Source of the DNA: Couchioplanes caeruleus
GTDB lineage: Bacteria; Actinomycetota; Actinomycetes; Mycobacteriales; Micromonosporaceae
Direction of reading: 5' to 3'
Length of the DNA stretch: 64,000 nucleotides
Assembly (NCBI RefSeq): GCF_003751945.1
Contig: NZ_RJKL01000001.1
Span: 5,518,001 to 5,582,000, forward strand
Positions within the stretch are counted from its first letter, which is position 1. Each line of letters starts with the position of its first letter. Positions 1 to 7,997 of this stretch are shown in pieces. Below the pieces are notes generated by a model. That model was not told the origin of the DNA. It worked only from the letters and a program-made list of their open reading frames with translations, and did no database searches. The translations under genes were made by a program, and so were the position numbers.

Positions 1-209
1 CGCTGCACGGCGCGCTCACCCGCGGCTACGACGTGACGCTGGTCGCCGACGCCCACACGACCGAGGACCTCTCCGAGTACGGCGCCCCGACGCCGGACAA
101 GGTCATCGCCCACACCAACCTCTACTGGAAGTACCACAAGGCCCCCGGCCGGACGGCGGGCACGGTGGACACCGCGGAGATGGACTTCGCCGCGGCATCC
201 CCGGCCTGA
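1..209 (+). CDS. Isochorismatase-family cysteine hydrolase, C-terminal fragment
   Basis: The reading frame enters from the left edge (first full codon at position 3) and ends at TGA 207-209, so only the last 68 residues are present. They contain VTLVADAHTTEDLSEYGAP and VIAHTNLYW, which match the C-terminal part of isochorismatase-like hydrolases (the strand with the ADA/DA-T motif and the HTN loop near the active site). The family hydrolyses small amide or vinyl-ether substrates (nicotinamidase, isochorismatase and others), and the substrate cannot be read from this tail. The catalytic Asp, Lys and Cys lie outside or cannot be assigned in the fragment. Confidence 0.8.
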   Translation, partial: LHGALTRGYDVTLVADAHTTEDLSEYGAPTPDKVIAHTNLYWKYHKAPGRTAGTVDTAEMDFAAASPA

Positions 210-520
210 CCCGGGGTCGCGCCCGCTCGATCGAGCAGGCGCCCGCGGAGCCGGCTGCCCGCGGCCGGGAGCGGGCCGGGACCCGAGAGGGGCCCGGTGC
301 GGGCCTGGATCCGGGTGCGGGCTGGGGTCCGAGCGGCCCCGGGGGCTGGGCGCGGGCGCACAGGTCTACCTCCGAGGCAGGTCGGCCACGGTTTCGGTAC
401 GACTTTCGTCCGATCGCGGGGGCGGGCAAACCCCGCTCCGCGGCGATGCGGCCGGGGCCGGCCGGACGGGATAGTCGTCTCATCGCGGGGATGGTCGCCG
501 CGGAGACGAGGAGAGAGCCG
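210..520. other. Intergenic region, G+C-rich, no gene seen
   Basis: About 310 bases separate the isochorismatase-like gene from the small membrane protein. The left half is rich in imperfect GGTGCGGGC/CCGGG tracts, and reading frames through it are low-complexity Arg/Pro/Gly with no recognisable protein. A clear Shine-Dalgarno run (GAGGAGAGAG) lies at its right end just before the ATG at 521. I see no convincing terminator or promoter. Confidence 0.4.
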
Positions 521-904
521 ATGAGGAACAACGTGGGCGTCATGGACGTCACCGACGATCTCGACCGGACGCTGCTCGCCGTCGCCGGTCCCGCCCGGTG
601 GGTGGCCGGGCCCCGTGACGTGCTCGCCGAGGCCATCGCGGACCTGTCGTCCGCCCGGCCGTCCCCTCCCTCCGCCTCGACCCCGCCGGCTGTGGCGTCT
701 CCGCTGGCCGGGGCGGCTGCGGCGCCTCCGCTGGCCGGGGCGGCTGCGGCGCCTCCGCTGGCCGGGGCCGCTGCGGCCGGGGGTGCGGCGTCGGCCGGAT
801 CCGGTCAGGTGGTGGCCATCCTGACCGATCCCGCGGTGATCCGGATCGGGTGGCTCGCCGCGGGTATCTCGACCTTCTTCCTCGCCCTCGCCGCCCTCCT
901 CTGA
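521..904 (+). CDS. Small Ala/Pro-rich single-pass membrane protein, unknown function
   Basis: The 127-residue product starts at ATG 521, chosen because GAGGAGAGAG sits directly upstream; longer in-frame starts lack a ribosome site. Residues 1-45 are mixed and charged. A low-complexity Ala/Pro linker follows, containing three copies of a nine-residue PLAGAAAAP-type repeat. The C-terminus is a hydrophobic segment (IGWLAAGISTFFLALAALL) that runs to the last residue, as in tail-anchored proteins. It is not a family I recognise. It lies 72 bp upstream of the NACHT gene on the same strand, so co-transcription is possible but unproven. Confidence 0.6.
   Translation: MRNNVGVMDVTDDLDRTLLAVAGPARWVAGPRDVLAEAIADLSSARPSPPSASTPPAVASPLAGAAAAPPLAGAAAAPPLAGAAAAGGAASAGSGQVVAILTDPAVIRIGWLAAGISTFFLALAALL
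701..781 (+). repeat. 27-bp tandem repeat, three copies, in frame
   Basis: Three adjacent units (701-727, 728-754, 755-781) begin CCGCTGGCCGGGGC. The first two are identical and the third differs at a few positions. The unit is nine codons, so copy-number change would lengthen or shorten the Ala/Pro linker of the membrane protein without a frameshift. Confidence 0.9.
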
Positions 905-976
905 CCCCTACCGGGGCAGCGCCTGCGGCGTTCTTCGCGACCGGGCGGCCCGGCGTGTGGCGGATACCATGGCGGG

Positions 977-3900
977 ATGCCCGTCCTTGCCGACCTAACC
1001 GCGGACGACAACGGACCGGGCGCGACGGCCGACGTCTGGGGAGACACCGAATTCCGCCGCCAGCTCCACAAAGGCGTGCCCCGCAACTATTGCCGGCCGC
1101 ACTTCTTGCACAGCGGCGACGACGACGGCTCTCACACTCTGCCGGCCGACATCGATGCCCTGGTCGAGGAGCTCACCCAGCACCGGCCGAAGACCTGGAT
1201 CATCACCGGCGGTCCGGGCAGCGGCAAGACGTCCATCGCCGCGGCGGTGGCGGCCGATCTACTCGATCGTGACACCGTGCCGGTCGTGCTGGACGCCCGG
1301 GTCTGGCCCACCGTGGACGCTTGCGCCGAGCTACGCGACGTGCTGCTGGCGCTGCGCCCGGACGAGATACCGGCGCCGCTGTGGAAGTCGCGGATCAAGC
1401 ACAAGCGGTGCGTCGTGATCATCGACGGCCTGAACGAGATCGCCCGGCAGTGGGGTGACACACCCGCCTGGCGGTTCGTGAAGTCCATCGTCGAGGGCGG
1501 CCACCCCTTTCCGGTGCTCGCCACGATGCGGCACTTCACGGACGAGCCGCAGGAGTCGCTGACCCGGCCGGTGAACCTCCTCGACCTGGCGCCGCTGACG
1601 GATGCCGAGGTCACCCGGTATCTCGCCGCCGTGGGGCTGGACGCCGGCGACCTGTTGCGCCTGCGCAGCCAGGACGACTTCGAGGATCTTTACTCGAATC
1701 CGCTTCTGCTTTCCCTGCTGGCCAACCTCCTCGGTCCGCAGTCGAACGGCAGCTCGGACCGTTTCCGTCGCGACGGTCACCGCCAAGGCGGCCAGGGCGC
1801 GGCGGGTGGCACGCCACCCACGGCGGGTGGCACGCCACCGTCCCGCGGCAGACTGCTGCTCCAGACCGTCCAGCGGGCGCGGCGGCACCGGCGGCTCTCC
1901 GCCGGCGAGCTGGAGATCGAGCGCGGCGGCCTGCAGCTCGAGTCGGTCATGGTCGCGGCGGCGTCGTGTGCCTTCGGGAACCCCGGAAGCGAAGGGCACT
2001 TCTCCCGGCGGGACGTGGAGCGGCTGCTGGCGCAGAGCCGTCCCGGCGAGCCACAGTCTGCCGCGATCGTCGACGCCTTCCTGGACACCCAGATGGTGGT
2101 CCGGGTCGAGGATTCCATGGACCGGTTCCGCTTCGCCCATCCCTCCTTCGTCGACTTCGGCATCGCGCTGGCCTACCGGAACGAGGAGCTGCCGTCCGCG
2201 CTGATGGCCTCCGAGGAGCTGGTGCACTGCCTCGGCGACTGGGTGGGTCTCACGGCCGACCCGGACGAGAGCGCGCGCCGGGTGCTGCAGCGGATCACGG
2301 ACGAGGAGTACGAGTTCGACCGTTCCTGCCTCGTCGACGTGGTCTTCGCCAACCGGGGCGTGCTCACGACCGAGACGCTCGTGCTGCTGTGGCGCGCGAT
2401 CGGCGGCGCCCTCGGTTCGGCGTTGCGGGGCCGGCGCTGGCAGCAGCAGTCGCTGATCCAGGCGCTCAACCAGCTTCCCGAGTGGACCATCGCCGAGGGG
2501 ATCCGGCTGGGTGTGCTCGACAAGTTCTCCGGCCCGCTGCACGCCGAGATCGTGGAGCAGATGTCGCAGCGCACCCTCGACGTCCGCAAGCTGCGCCAGG
2601 CCCAACGACGGACGCGGGACGAGCGGTTCGCCAGCAACGCCCTCGAACGCCGGGAGGCGCTGGCCCTCGCTCAGGAGCTCGGCGCGACCGGCACGGAGCG
2701 CCTGGCCGGCCTCGAGATTCTCAAGGCGCGGCTTCCCGCGGCGGACGGCGATCTCGCGGCGAGGATCGTGCAGGGCATCATGCGCCTCGGCGGGCTCGGC
2801 GAGCTGCCCGTGCTGGTGGCGACGCTCGCGTCGAATCCCGCGGAGCAGACCCGCGCCGCCGCGGCCGCCGCGCTCGCCTCCGTCGGGCACCGCGACGCCA
2901 TTGACCAGGTCATGGAGGCGCTGGTCAAGGACGAGTCAGCGGTGGTTCGGCTCGCCTGTGCGGCCACGCTGGGCCGGCTGCGCGCCCGGCAGGCGGTCGG
3001 CGTGCTCGCCGGGGCGCTGTCCGATCCGGCGGGTCCGGTCCGGGCCGGTGCGGCGCGCGCGCTCGGTGCGCTGGCCGACTCCCGTACGGTGGCCCCTCTG
3101 ATCCGGGCGCTGGAGGTGGAGCACGACTACGACGCGCTCGCCGCGATCGCCTCGGCCCTGGGCCGGCTCCGCAACGCCGAGGCGGTGCCCGGCCTGGTCA
3201 TGGCGCTGACGGAGACCTCGCTGAACGTACGGATGGACGCGTGCCGCGCGCTCGGCGAGATCCGGGACCCGGCCGCGATCCCGGCGCTGGCCCGCCGGCT
3301 GGCCGACCACGTCGGCGCGGTCCGGGGCGAGGCGCTGAAGGCGCTCGGCGAGATCGGGGACGCGAGCGCCACCCCGCATCTCATCGAGGCACTGTCCCAC
3401 CCGGAGGCGCAGACCCGCGCGGTGGCGTCGACCGCCCTCGGCAAGATCGGCGATCCGCGCGGCGTGGATCCGCTGACGGGCGCCCTGGACGACGAGAACC
3501 CGTTCGTCCGCGGTGCCGCGGCCGCCGCGCTGGGCCGGTTGCCGGACCGCCGCATCGCCGCCCGTCTCAACGAGGTCGCGCGGCGCGATCCGAATTCCGC
3601 GGTGCGCTCCTCGGCGATCAGTTCGCTGGGCCGCGTCGGCGGGCCCCGCGATCTGCCGCTGCTCGAGCGGGTCATCCGCGACTCCGCGGAGTTTCCGTGG
3701 GCGCGCGCGGTGGCCGTCATGGCGTACGGCGCGCTCACCTCGGAGACGCCGATGTGGCTCGCGGCGACGGCCGACGACCTGAACGCGGCGATCCAGAATG
3801 GTGACACGGAGGCGCAGAAGCTCCGCGGCGCGATCATCTACTGCGTCGGACGGCACTGCAACCTCGAGTTGATCGGCTGGCTCGAATCGGTGGCACGGTC

Positions 3901-5161
3901 CGATCCGGAGTTCATGAACCGGACCTCCGCGACGTCGGCGCTGGTCCGCAATGGACGAGCCTCCGAGCGGTTCCTCACCGCGGTGCTCTCCGACGCCGAG
4001 CAGGCCGTCGCGGCGGGCCGCAAGCCGGGTGCGGCGATCCTGAGGATCGCCGCCACCGAGATCGTGCGGTCCTGCGCGGAGTCACGGACGAAGGACCCGG
4101 CGATGCTCGCGCGCCTGCTCGACATCGTGCTGTCCGCCGGCAAGGAATGCGAGGAGGTCATCTCCGGGGCCATCAAAAGCAACCGCAGCTCGGATTCGCG
4201 CGCCATGCTGCGGGTGCTCGAATACATCAGCGAGCGGCTCGCGGCGGCGTCCCGGGACGAGCTGAGCCGGGCGACCGTCGCGAGCGCCATCGAGTTCCAC
4301 CGCCGGCAGATCGGGTTCGCGGACACGCTGGCGGGCCTGCGCGCCGACGCCGGCCTGCTCACCACGAAGTTCCAGGCGACCACCGAGAGCGGTCCGACGC
4401 GGCACGAGGGAGATCGGGTGAGCGACCGGCGCTGCGACCTGCTCGTCATCACGGTCAACGCCACGGAGACCGAGGTCGTGAAGAAGGCGCTGAGCGAGGT
4501 CTACGGGCCGCCGGCGCCCTACTACGCGAAGATCAACAGCTATTGGGGGTACGCCGCGGAGAACCACCCCTCCGTCGCGCACCTGCGGTGTGGCATGGGT
4601 GGAAGCGGGGTCCGCGGCGCATACGTCCAGGTCGGCGAGGCGGTGCGGGAGCTCCGGCCGGAGTCGGTCGTGGCGCTCGGCGTCGCCTGGGGCGCGGACC
4701 CCGAGGCGACGCCGCTGAGCACGGTACTGCTCAGCACGCAGGTGATCGACTTCGAGCGGCAGCGGGTCGGCACGGGCCCGGCCGGCGAGCGCGTGATCAT
4801 CGCCCGGGGCGCCAAGGCGGAGGCGAGCCCGCGCCTGATGAACCGCTTCCTGGTGACCGACTACGACGGGACCGGCGTGACCATCGTCGAAGGCCCGCTG
4901 CTGTCCGGCGAGAAGCTCATCGACGACCCGGCCTTCAAGCGCGAGTTGATCGAGATGTTCCCGGACGCGGTCGGCGGCGAAATGGAAGGCGTCGGCATCC
5001 AATCCGTCTGCGACCGCGAGCGGGTGGACTGGATCGTGGTCAAGGGGGTCTGCGACTTCGCCGAGAACAAGGCCGAGGACAAGGCCCACCGGCAGACCGT
5101 CGCCGCCACCCGCTCGGCGGAGGCACTGTGCGCCGTACTGCGCCAGGGCGGGTTCTCCTAG
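977..5161 (+). CDS. NACHT NTPase with HEAT repeats and C-terminal nucleoside phosphorylase domain; candidate defence protein
   Basis: This 1394-residue protein has three parts. A NACHT-type P-loop domain carries Walker A GGPGSGKTS near residue 78 and Walker B VVIIDGLNEI near 145. Roughly residues 555-960 are HEAT repeats, seen as recurring A..ALG.IGD..A...L..AL units. From about residue 1150 to the end is a PNP/UDP-phosphorylase (MTA/SAH nucleosidase-like) domain with GEMEGVGIQ and VVKGVCDFAE, corresponding to the ribose-binding Glu and catalytic Asp regions of the family. STAND NTPases of this kind act as sensors in prokaryotic conflict systems, and PNP domains in some antiphage systems cleave ATP. 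Here the PNP domain is C-terminal. The activity and trigger are inferred. ATG 977 is weakly supported by a ribosome site. Confidence 0.85.
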   Translation: MPVLADLTADDNGPGATADVWGDTEFRRQLHKGVPRNYCRPHFLHSGDDDGSHTLPADIDALVEELTQHRPKTWIITGGPGSGKTSIAAAVAADLLDRDTVPVVLDARVWPTVDACAELRDVLLALRPDEIPAPLWKSRIKHKRCVVIIDGLNEIARQWGDTPAWRFVKSIVEGGHPFPVLATMRHFTDEPQESLTRPVNLLDLAPLTDAEVTRYLAAVGLDAGDLLRLRSQDDFEDLYSNPLLLSLLANLLGPQSNGSSDRFRRDGHRQGGQGAAGGTPPTAGGTPPSRGRLLLQTVQRARRHRRLSAGELEIERGGLQLESVMVAAASCAFGNPGSEGHFSRRDVERLLAQSRPGEPQSAAIVDAFLDTQMVVRVEDSMDRFRFAHPSFVDFGIALAYRNEELPSALMASEELVHCLGDWVGLTADPDESARRVLQRITDEEYEFDRSCLVDVVFANRGVLTTETLVLLWRAIGGALGSALRGRRWQQQSLIQALNQLPEWTIAEGIRLGVLDKFSGPLHAEIVEQMSQRTLDVRKLRQAQRRTRDERFASNALERREALALAQELGATGTERLAGLEILKARLPAADGDLAARIVQGIMRLGGLGELPVLVATLASNPAEQTRAAAAAALASVGHRDAIDQVMEALVKDESAVVRLACAATLGRLRARQAVGVLAGALSDPAGPVRAGAARALGALADSRTVAPLIRALEVEHDYDALAAIASALGRLRNAEAVPGLVMALTETSLNVRMDACRALGEIRDPAAIPALARRLADHVGAVRGEALKALGEIGDASATPHLIEALSHPEAQTRAVASTALGKIGDPRGVDPLTGALDDENPFVRGAAAAALGRLPDRRIAARLNEVARRDPNSAVRSSAISSLGRVGGPRDLPLLERVIRDSAEFPWARAVAVMAYGALTSETPMWLAATADDLNAAIQNGDTEAQKLRGAIIYCVGRHCNLELIGWLESVARSDPEFMNRTSATSALVRNGRASERFLTAVLSDAEQAVAAGRKPGAAILRIAATEIVRSCAESRTKDPAMLARLLDIVLSAGKECEEVISGAIKSNRSSDSRAMLRVLEYISERLAAASRDELSRATVASAIEFHRRQIGFADTLAGLRADAGLLTTKFQATTESGPTRHEGDRVSDRRCDLLVITVNATETEVVKKALSEVYGPPAPYYAKINSYWGYAAENHPSVAHLRCGMGGSGVRGAYVQVGEAVRELRPESVVALGVAWGADPEATPLSTVLLSTQVIDFERQRVGTGPAGERVIIARGAKAEASPRLMNRFLVTDYDGTGVTIVEGPLLSGEKLIDDPAFKRELIEMFPDAVGGEMEGVGIQSVCDRERVDWIVVKGVCDFAENKAEDKAHRQTVAATRSAEALCAVLRQGGFS
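1801..1842 (+). repeat. 21-bp tandem repeat, two copies
   Basis: GGCGGGTGGCACGCCACC starts at 1801 and again at 1822, encoding a doubled AGGTPP-type segment in a linker after the NACHT core (about residues 275-290). Each copy also holds a small palindrome, GGTGGCACGCCACC. Confidence 0.85.
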
Positions 5162-5197
5162 CCGGAGTACAGCCAGGGTGGATTCTCCTAGCCGGAG
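5142..5197. repeat. 30-bp-period tandem duplication over the NACHT gene stop codon
   Basis: The 26 bases at 5142-5167 recur at 5172-5197 with two mismatches. The first copy encodes the protein's last codons and its TAG stop; the second copy, including a second CTCCTAGCCGGAG, is noncoding and reaches the end of the convergent aldolase gene. Confidence 0.85.
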
Positions 5198-5198
5198 C

Positions 5199-6263
5199 TC
5201 ACATGCACAGCCCGCTGAGGATCTCCGCGATCGCCTCGGGCTTGTGCCGCAGGGTGGCCCGCCCGACCGACAGCTCGGCCCGCACCACGTCGGGATCGCC
5301 GGTGGCGAAGCCGCTGGGCCACACCCACAGCCCGGTCTCCTCGGCAAGCCGCCGCGCGTTCTCCCGGAACGTCTCGGCGGACGCCGCGAACAGCAGGTGC
5401 ATCATCGGCGTGTGCGGCGGGTCCGGCACGACCCGCACCTCGGGTACGCCGGCGAGCGCGTCCCAGATCGCCCGGGCGTGCCGCATCCGGGCCGGCATCT
5501 CGGCGAGCCCCTCGTCCAGCAGCCGCAACGCCGACGCGGCGGCCGGCCACAGGGCGAACAGCGTGCCGCCCAGCCGGGCGCGCCACTCCCGGACCGCGGC
5601 GACGTCGGCCGCCGAGCCGGCGACGCAGCATCCCGGCAGCGCTCCGATGCCCTTGTAGAACGACACGTAGACGGTGTCGAAGAGGGCGGCGATCTCGGCG
5701 GGGGAGCGCTCGTACCCGGCGCTCGCCTCCCAGAGCCGGGCGCCGTCGAGGTGGACCGCCGCGCCCCGCTCGCGCGCCCACTGGGTCTGGCCCACGAGGT
5801 CGTCCCAGGCCGGCAGCGCGCCGCCGAGGTCCCGCTGGGGCAGCTCCAGGAGCAGGGCGGCCACCGGCTCGGCCACCTCCTCCAGGTCGCCGAGCGCGAT
5901 CAGATGCTCCGGATCGCCGGTGCGGCGACCGATGAGCTGGTGCAACCGCTGATGGGCCTGGCCCTCGTGCTGGTCGAGGTGGCAGTACGGATGCCAGACG
6001 ACGGTTCGCGAGAGTCGCCGGTCGGCGTGCACCCGCAGGGTGGCCGCCTGTGCCATGGTGCCGCTGGGCAGGAACACGGCCGCAGGCTTGCCGAGCAGCG
6101 CCGCGACGTGCCGCTCGAGCTCGGTGACGACGCCGCCCTCGCCGTACGTGTCGGGGTCGGTCTCGGGATCGATCGACGCGAGCAGCTCGCGGGGCCGGAT
6201 CAGGCCGTTGCCGAGGAACGTGTCGGTGCAGGCGGCCCGCCGGGCCCGGATCTCCTCATCCAC
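5199..6263 (-). CDS. Low-specificity L-threonine aldolase / beta-eliminating lyase family PLP enzyme
   Basis: The 354-residue product belongs to the fold-type I PLP enzymes of the threonine aldolase group, which split L-threonine or L-allo-threonine into glycine and acetaldehyde. Visible signatures are the N-terminal YGEGGVVTELE stretch (substrate and PLP-pocket region), the HLDGARLWEA motif that places the PLP-pyridine Asp, and SFYKGIGALPG with the likely Schiff-base lysine. Length fits the family (about 340-360). It converges on the NACHT gene with about 37 bp between stops and is divergent from the GNAT gene. Other related lyases remain possible. Confidence 0.85.
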   Translation of the reverse strand: MDEEIRARRAACTDTFLGNGLIRPRELLASIDPETDPDTYGEGGVVTELERHVAALLGKPAAVFLPSGTMAQAATLRVHADRRLSRTVVWHPYCHLDQHEGQAHQRLHQLIGRRTGDPEHLIALGDLEEVAEPVAALLLELPQRDLGGALPAWDDLVGQTQWARERGAAVHLDGARLWEASAGYERSPAEIAALFDTVYVSFYKGIGALPGCCVAGSAADVAAVREWRARLGGTLFALWPAAASALRLLDEGLAEMPARMRHARAIWDALAGVPEVRVVPDPPHTPMMHLLFAASAETFRENARRLAEETGLWVWPSGFATGDPDVVRAELSVGRATLRHKPEAIAEILSGLCM

Positions 6264-6325
6264 CGTGCCAGTCTTCCGTGTCCACCGGCCCGTGTCAGTC
6301 GGGATGGGGGATGCGGGGCCCTGAT

Positions 6326-6859
6326 ATGCAGGTGTTCATGCGATTGCGCCCGTACGCCGAAGAGGACCTCCGTCTCACGCAGCGGCTGGAATCCGACCCC
6401 CGGGTCGTCGGGCACCTCGGCGGTGCCGGCGACGGCGCGCATGCGGACCGGGTGCACCGGCGGCGGATCGCCGCGGTGGCCGACGGCGACCTGTTCTTCA
6501 CGATCCTGATCGGTGACCCCGAGGAGCCGGCCGGGATCATCGCCGTCTGGCGTGCGGAGTTCGCCGGCGAGCAGGTCCATGAGCTCGGGGCCATGCTGCT
6601 CCCGGATCATCAGGCGCGCGGCGTCGCCGGGCGGGCGTTCGCGCTGCTGCTGCCGTACGTCCTCGACCGTGGCGTCCGGATGTTGCATGCGTTCCCGGCC
6701 GTGTCGAACAAGCCGTCCAACGCGATCCTGGACAAGCTCGGCTTCACCCGCGGCGAGGAATGCGACCTGGACTACGAGGGCCGCCCGCTGCGCTGCGCCC
6801 ACTGGGTGCGCGAGCTGGTGCCGGACACGGCAGGAAGGGCTCCGGAGAGCCCTTCCTGA
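6326..6859 (+). CDS. GNAT family N-acetyltransferase (RimJ/RimL-like)
   Basis: The protein of about 177 residues has GNAT features: N-terminal MRLRPYAEEDL, central HELGAMLLPDHQARGVAGRAFALLLPY containing the Q-x-R-G-x-G/A acetyl-CoA loop, and a C-terminal SNAILDKLGFTRGEE motif typical of RimJ/RimL-type acetyltransferases. The substrate is unknown. Candidate ATG codons lie at 6311, 6326 and 6338; I chose 6326, but 6338 removes only four residues and begins exactly at the conserved fold. The stop codon sits inside a strong hairpin (6831-6858). Confidence 0.8.
   Translation: MQVFMRLRPYAEEDLRLTQRLESDPRVVGHLGGAGDGAHADRVHRRRIAAVADGDLFFTILIGDPEEPAGIIAVWRAEFAGEQVHELGAMLLPDHQARGVAGRAFALLLPYVLDRGVRMLHAFPAVSNKPSNAILDKLGFTRGEECDLDYEGRPLRCAHWVRELVPDTAGRAPESPS
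6831..6858. terminator. 12-bp perfect hairpin over the GNAT stop codon, probable bidirectional terminator
   Basis: CAGGAAGGGCTC (6831-6842) and its exact complement GAGCCCTTCCTG (6847-6858) are separated by a CGGA tetraloop. It lies between two convergent genes and includes most of the GNAT stop codon (6857-6859). There is no long T tract, as is common in high-G+C actinobacteria. Confidence 0.7.
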
Positions 6860-6875
6860 TGTGGGCGGGGGCGTA

Positions 6876-7526
6876 TCAGCAACGGATCCAGCTGAAGTTG
6901 AACAAGGTGTCGACGTCGCCCTCGCTGGACCTCATCGACATGGTGCTCTTGCCGGAGGACGAGCCGGCGTCGACCCGGAGCTCAGTGTTGATGTTGAGAA
7001 CCTTCTGGTCCTGGCACGGGAGGTAGACCAGTGCGCCCGCCACGTCCTGGGTGTCCCAGTAGCCGCTCAGCGGTCCGTAGAAGGATTCCTCGGTGCGGTT
7101 GTTGGCCGAGGACCCCTGCCAGTAGTAGTTCGTCTTCTGCAGGCCGGTGGCGCCGGAGTTGAGCTTCAGCTTGCCCCGGTACTCCGCCTGGGCGATCGCG
7201 AACGTCCAGCCCGCAGGGACGGTCACGAGCACGCCGACCTGGCAGTTCTTGCGGCGGTCGGTCGCGGAGGCGTCGCCGCCGGCCGCGGCCTCGAAGTCGT
7301 AGTACCTGACCCGGAAACCGGTCTTGTCGTGGTTGCCGTACACCGCGGCCGTGCCGGGTGCGCAGCCGGAGCCGTTGGCCGCAATCACCTCGACGGTGAC
7401 GTTGCCCTCCGGCACGCCCTGGACGGCCGTGTCCGCGGCTTGGGCGGGGGCGGATAAGGACAGCGCGAGAACCGTGCCGAGTACGGCGAGAACCGCACGC
7501 CTCCCGCCGACGAGTCTTTCCTTCAT
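6876..7526 (-). CDS. Secreted DUF4360 domain protein (paralogue 1)
   Basis: A 216-residue exported protein. ATG 7526 was chosen because AGAGGA lies eight bases upstream. Residues 1 to about 31 form a Sec-type signal peptide (MKERLVGGRR, hydrophobic core, APAQA). The mature part has DUF4360 hallmarks: GSGCAPGTAAV near the start, RKNCQVGVLVTVPAGWTFAIAQAEYRG in the middle, then NINTELRV and a C-terminal W.RC, giving four conserved cysteines likely to form disulfides. The function of DUF4360 is not established. A paralogue lies divergently at 7998. Confidence 0.85.
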   Translation of the reverse strand: MKERLVGGRRAVLAVLGTVLALSLSAPAQAADTAVQGVPEGNVTVEVIAANGSGCAPGTAAVYGNHDKTGFRVRYYDFEAAAGGDASATDRRKNCQVGVLVTVPAGWTFAIAQAEYRGKLKLNSGATGLQKTNYYWQGSSANNRTEESFYGPLSGYWDTQDVAGALVYLPCQDQKVLNINTELRVDAGSSSGKSTMSMRSSEGDVDTLFNFSWIRC

Positions 7527-7997
7527 TGCATTCCTCTCGGATTGCGTACTCAATATCGACTTTTGTAGCGCGCGTGCGTCATCGCCGGACGGTCGGCAGG
7601 CGCCGGTGCCTCAACGACATTCCGTTAATTGACTGACTAATGCGCTGGGACTCTCCTGGTTGTCCCGCGAGGGAATGTTAGCCACGTGACGCCGGACACA
7701 CAAGCATCGACTCAGATCAATCAGGCTTGGCGCGAAGCGCGGCGAGTAGCCGCAGCTCAACGCAGGGTTCACGGTCGCGGAGTGCCGGATAACGGGGATA
7801 ATTCGGGCTTACTCGGCGCCGTTCGCGTCCGTTATAGCCCGAAGGTGGGAAGTGCTGCTTTTCGCAGCCTGCTGCGAAAGACCGGTGAAATGCATTTTAC
7901 CGACCGGAAGCCATACAAGATTTCATTGACCCGGATCTATGCAGAACCTTAGCATTGGCCCGCGTGTGCCTCGTCGTATCAGCTTGAAGGGAGTCCA
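7527..7997. other. Intergenic region between divergent DUF4360 paralogues
   Basis: This 471-base stretch is visibly richer in A+T than the surroundings (for example the 7610-7640 and 7880-7950 areas) and should hold promoters for both paralogues. An 88-codon open frame at 7686-7952 has no ribosome site or recognisable family and is not called. A sigma70-like candidate for the right-hand gene is listed separately. Confidence 0.5.
7926..7955 (+). promoter_or_regulatory. Candidate sigma70-type promoter for the right DUF4360 gene
   Basis: TTGACC (7926-7931) and TAGCAT (7950-7955) are separated by 18 bases and lie about 42 bases before the ATG at 7998. This is a weak-consensus prediction made by eye. 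Confidence 0.35.

Noticed and set aside
1331..2890. Long minus-strand open frame (519 codons) inside the NACHT gene
   Set aside because: It is Arg/Gly/Val-rich with no family motif and lies opposite a protein with clear domains; it is a G+C-driven shadow, like the other long antisense frames in this window.
7686..7952. 88-codon frame in the DUF4360 intergenic region
   Set aside because: No ribosome site, no recognisable motif, and it covers the likely promoter region.
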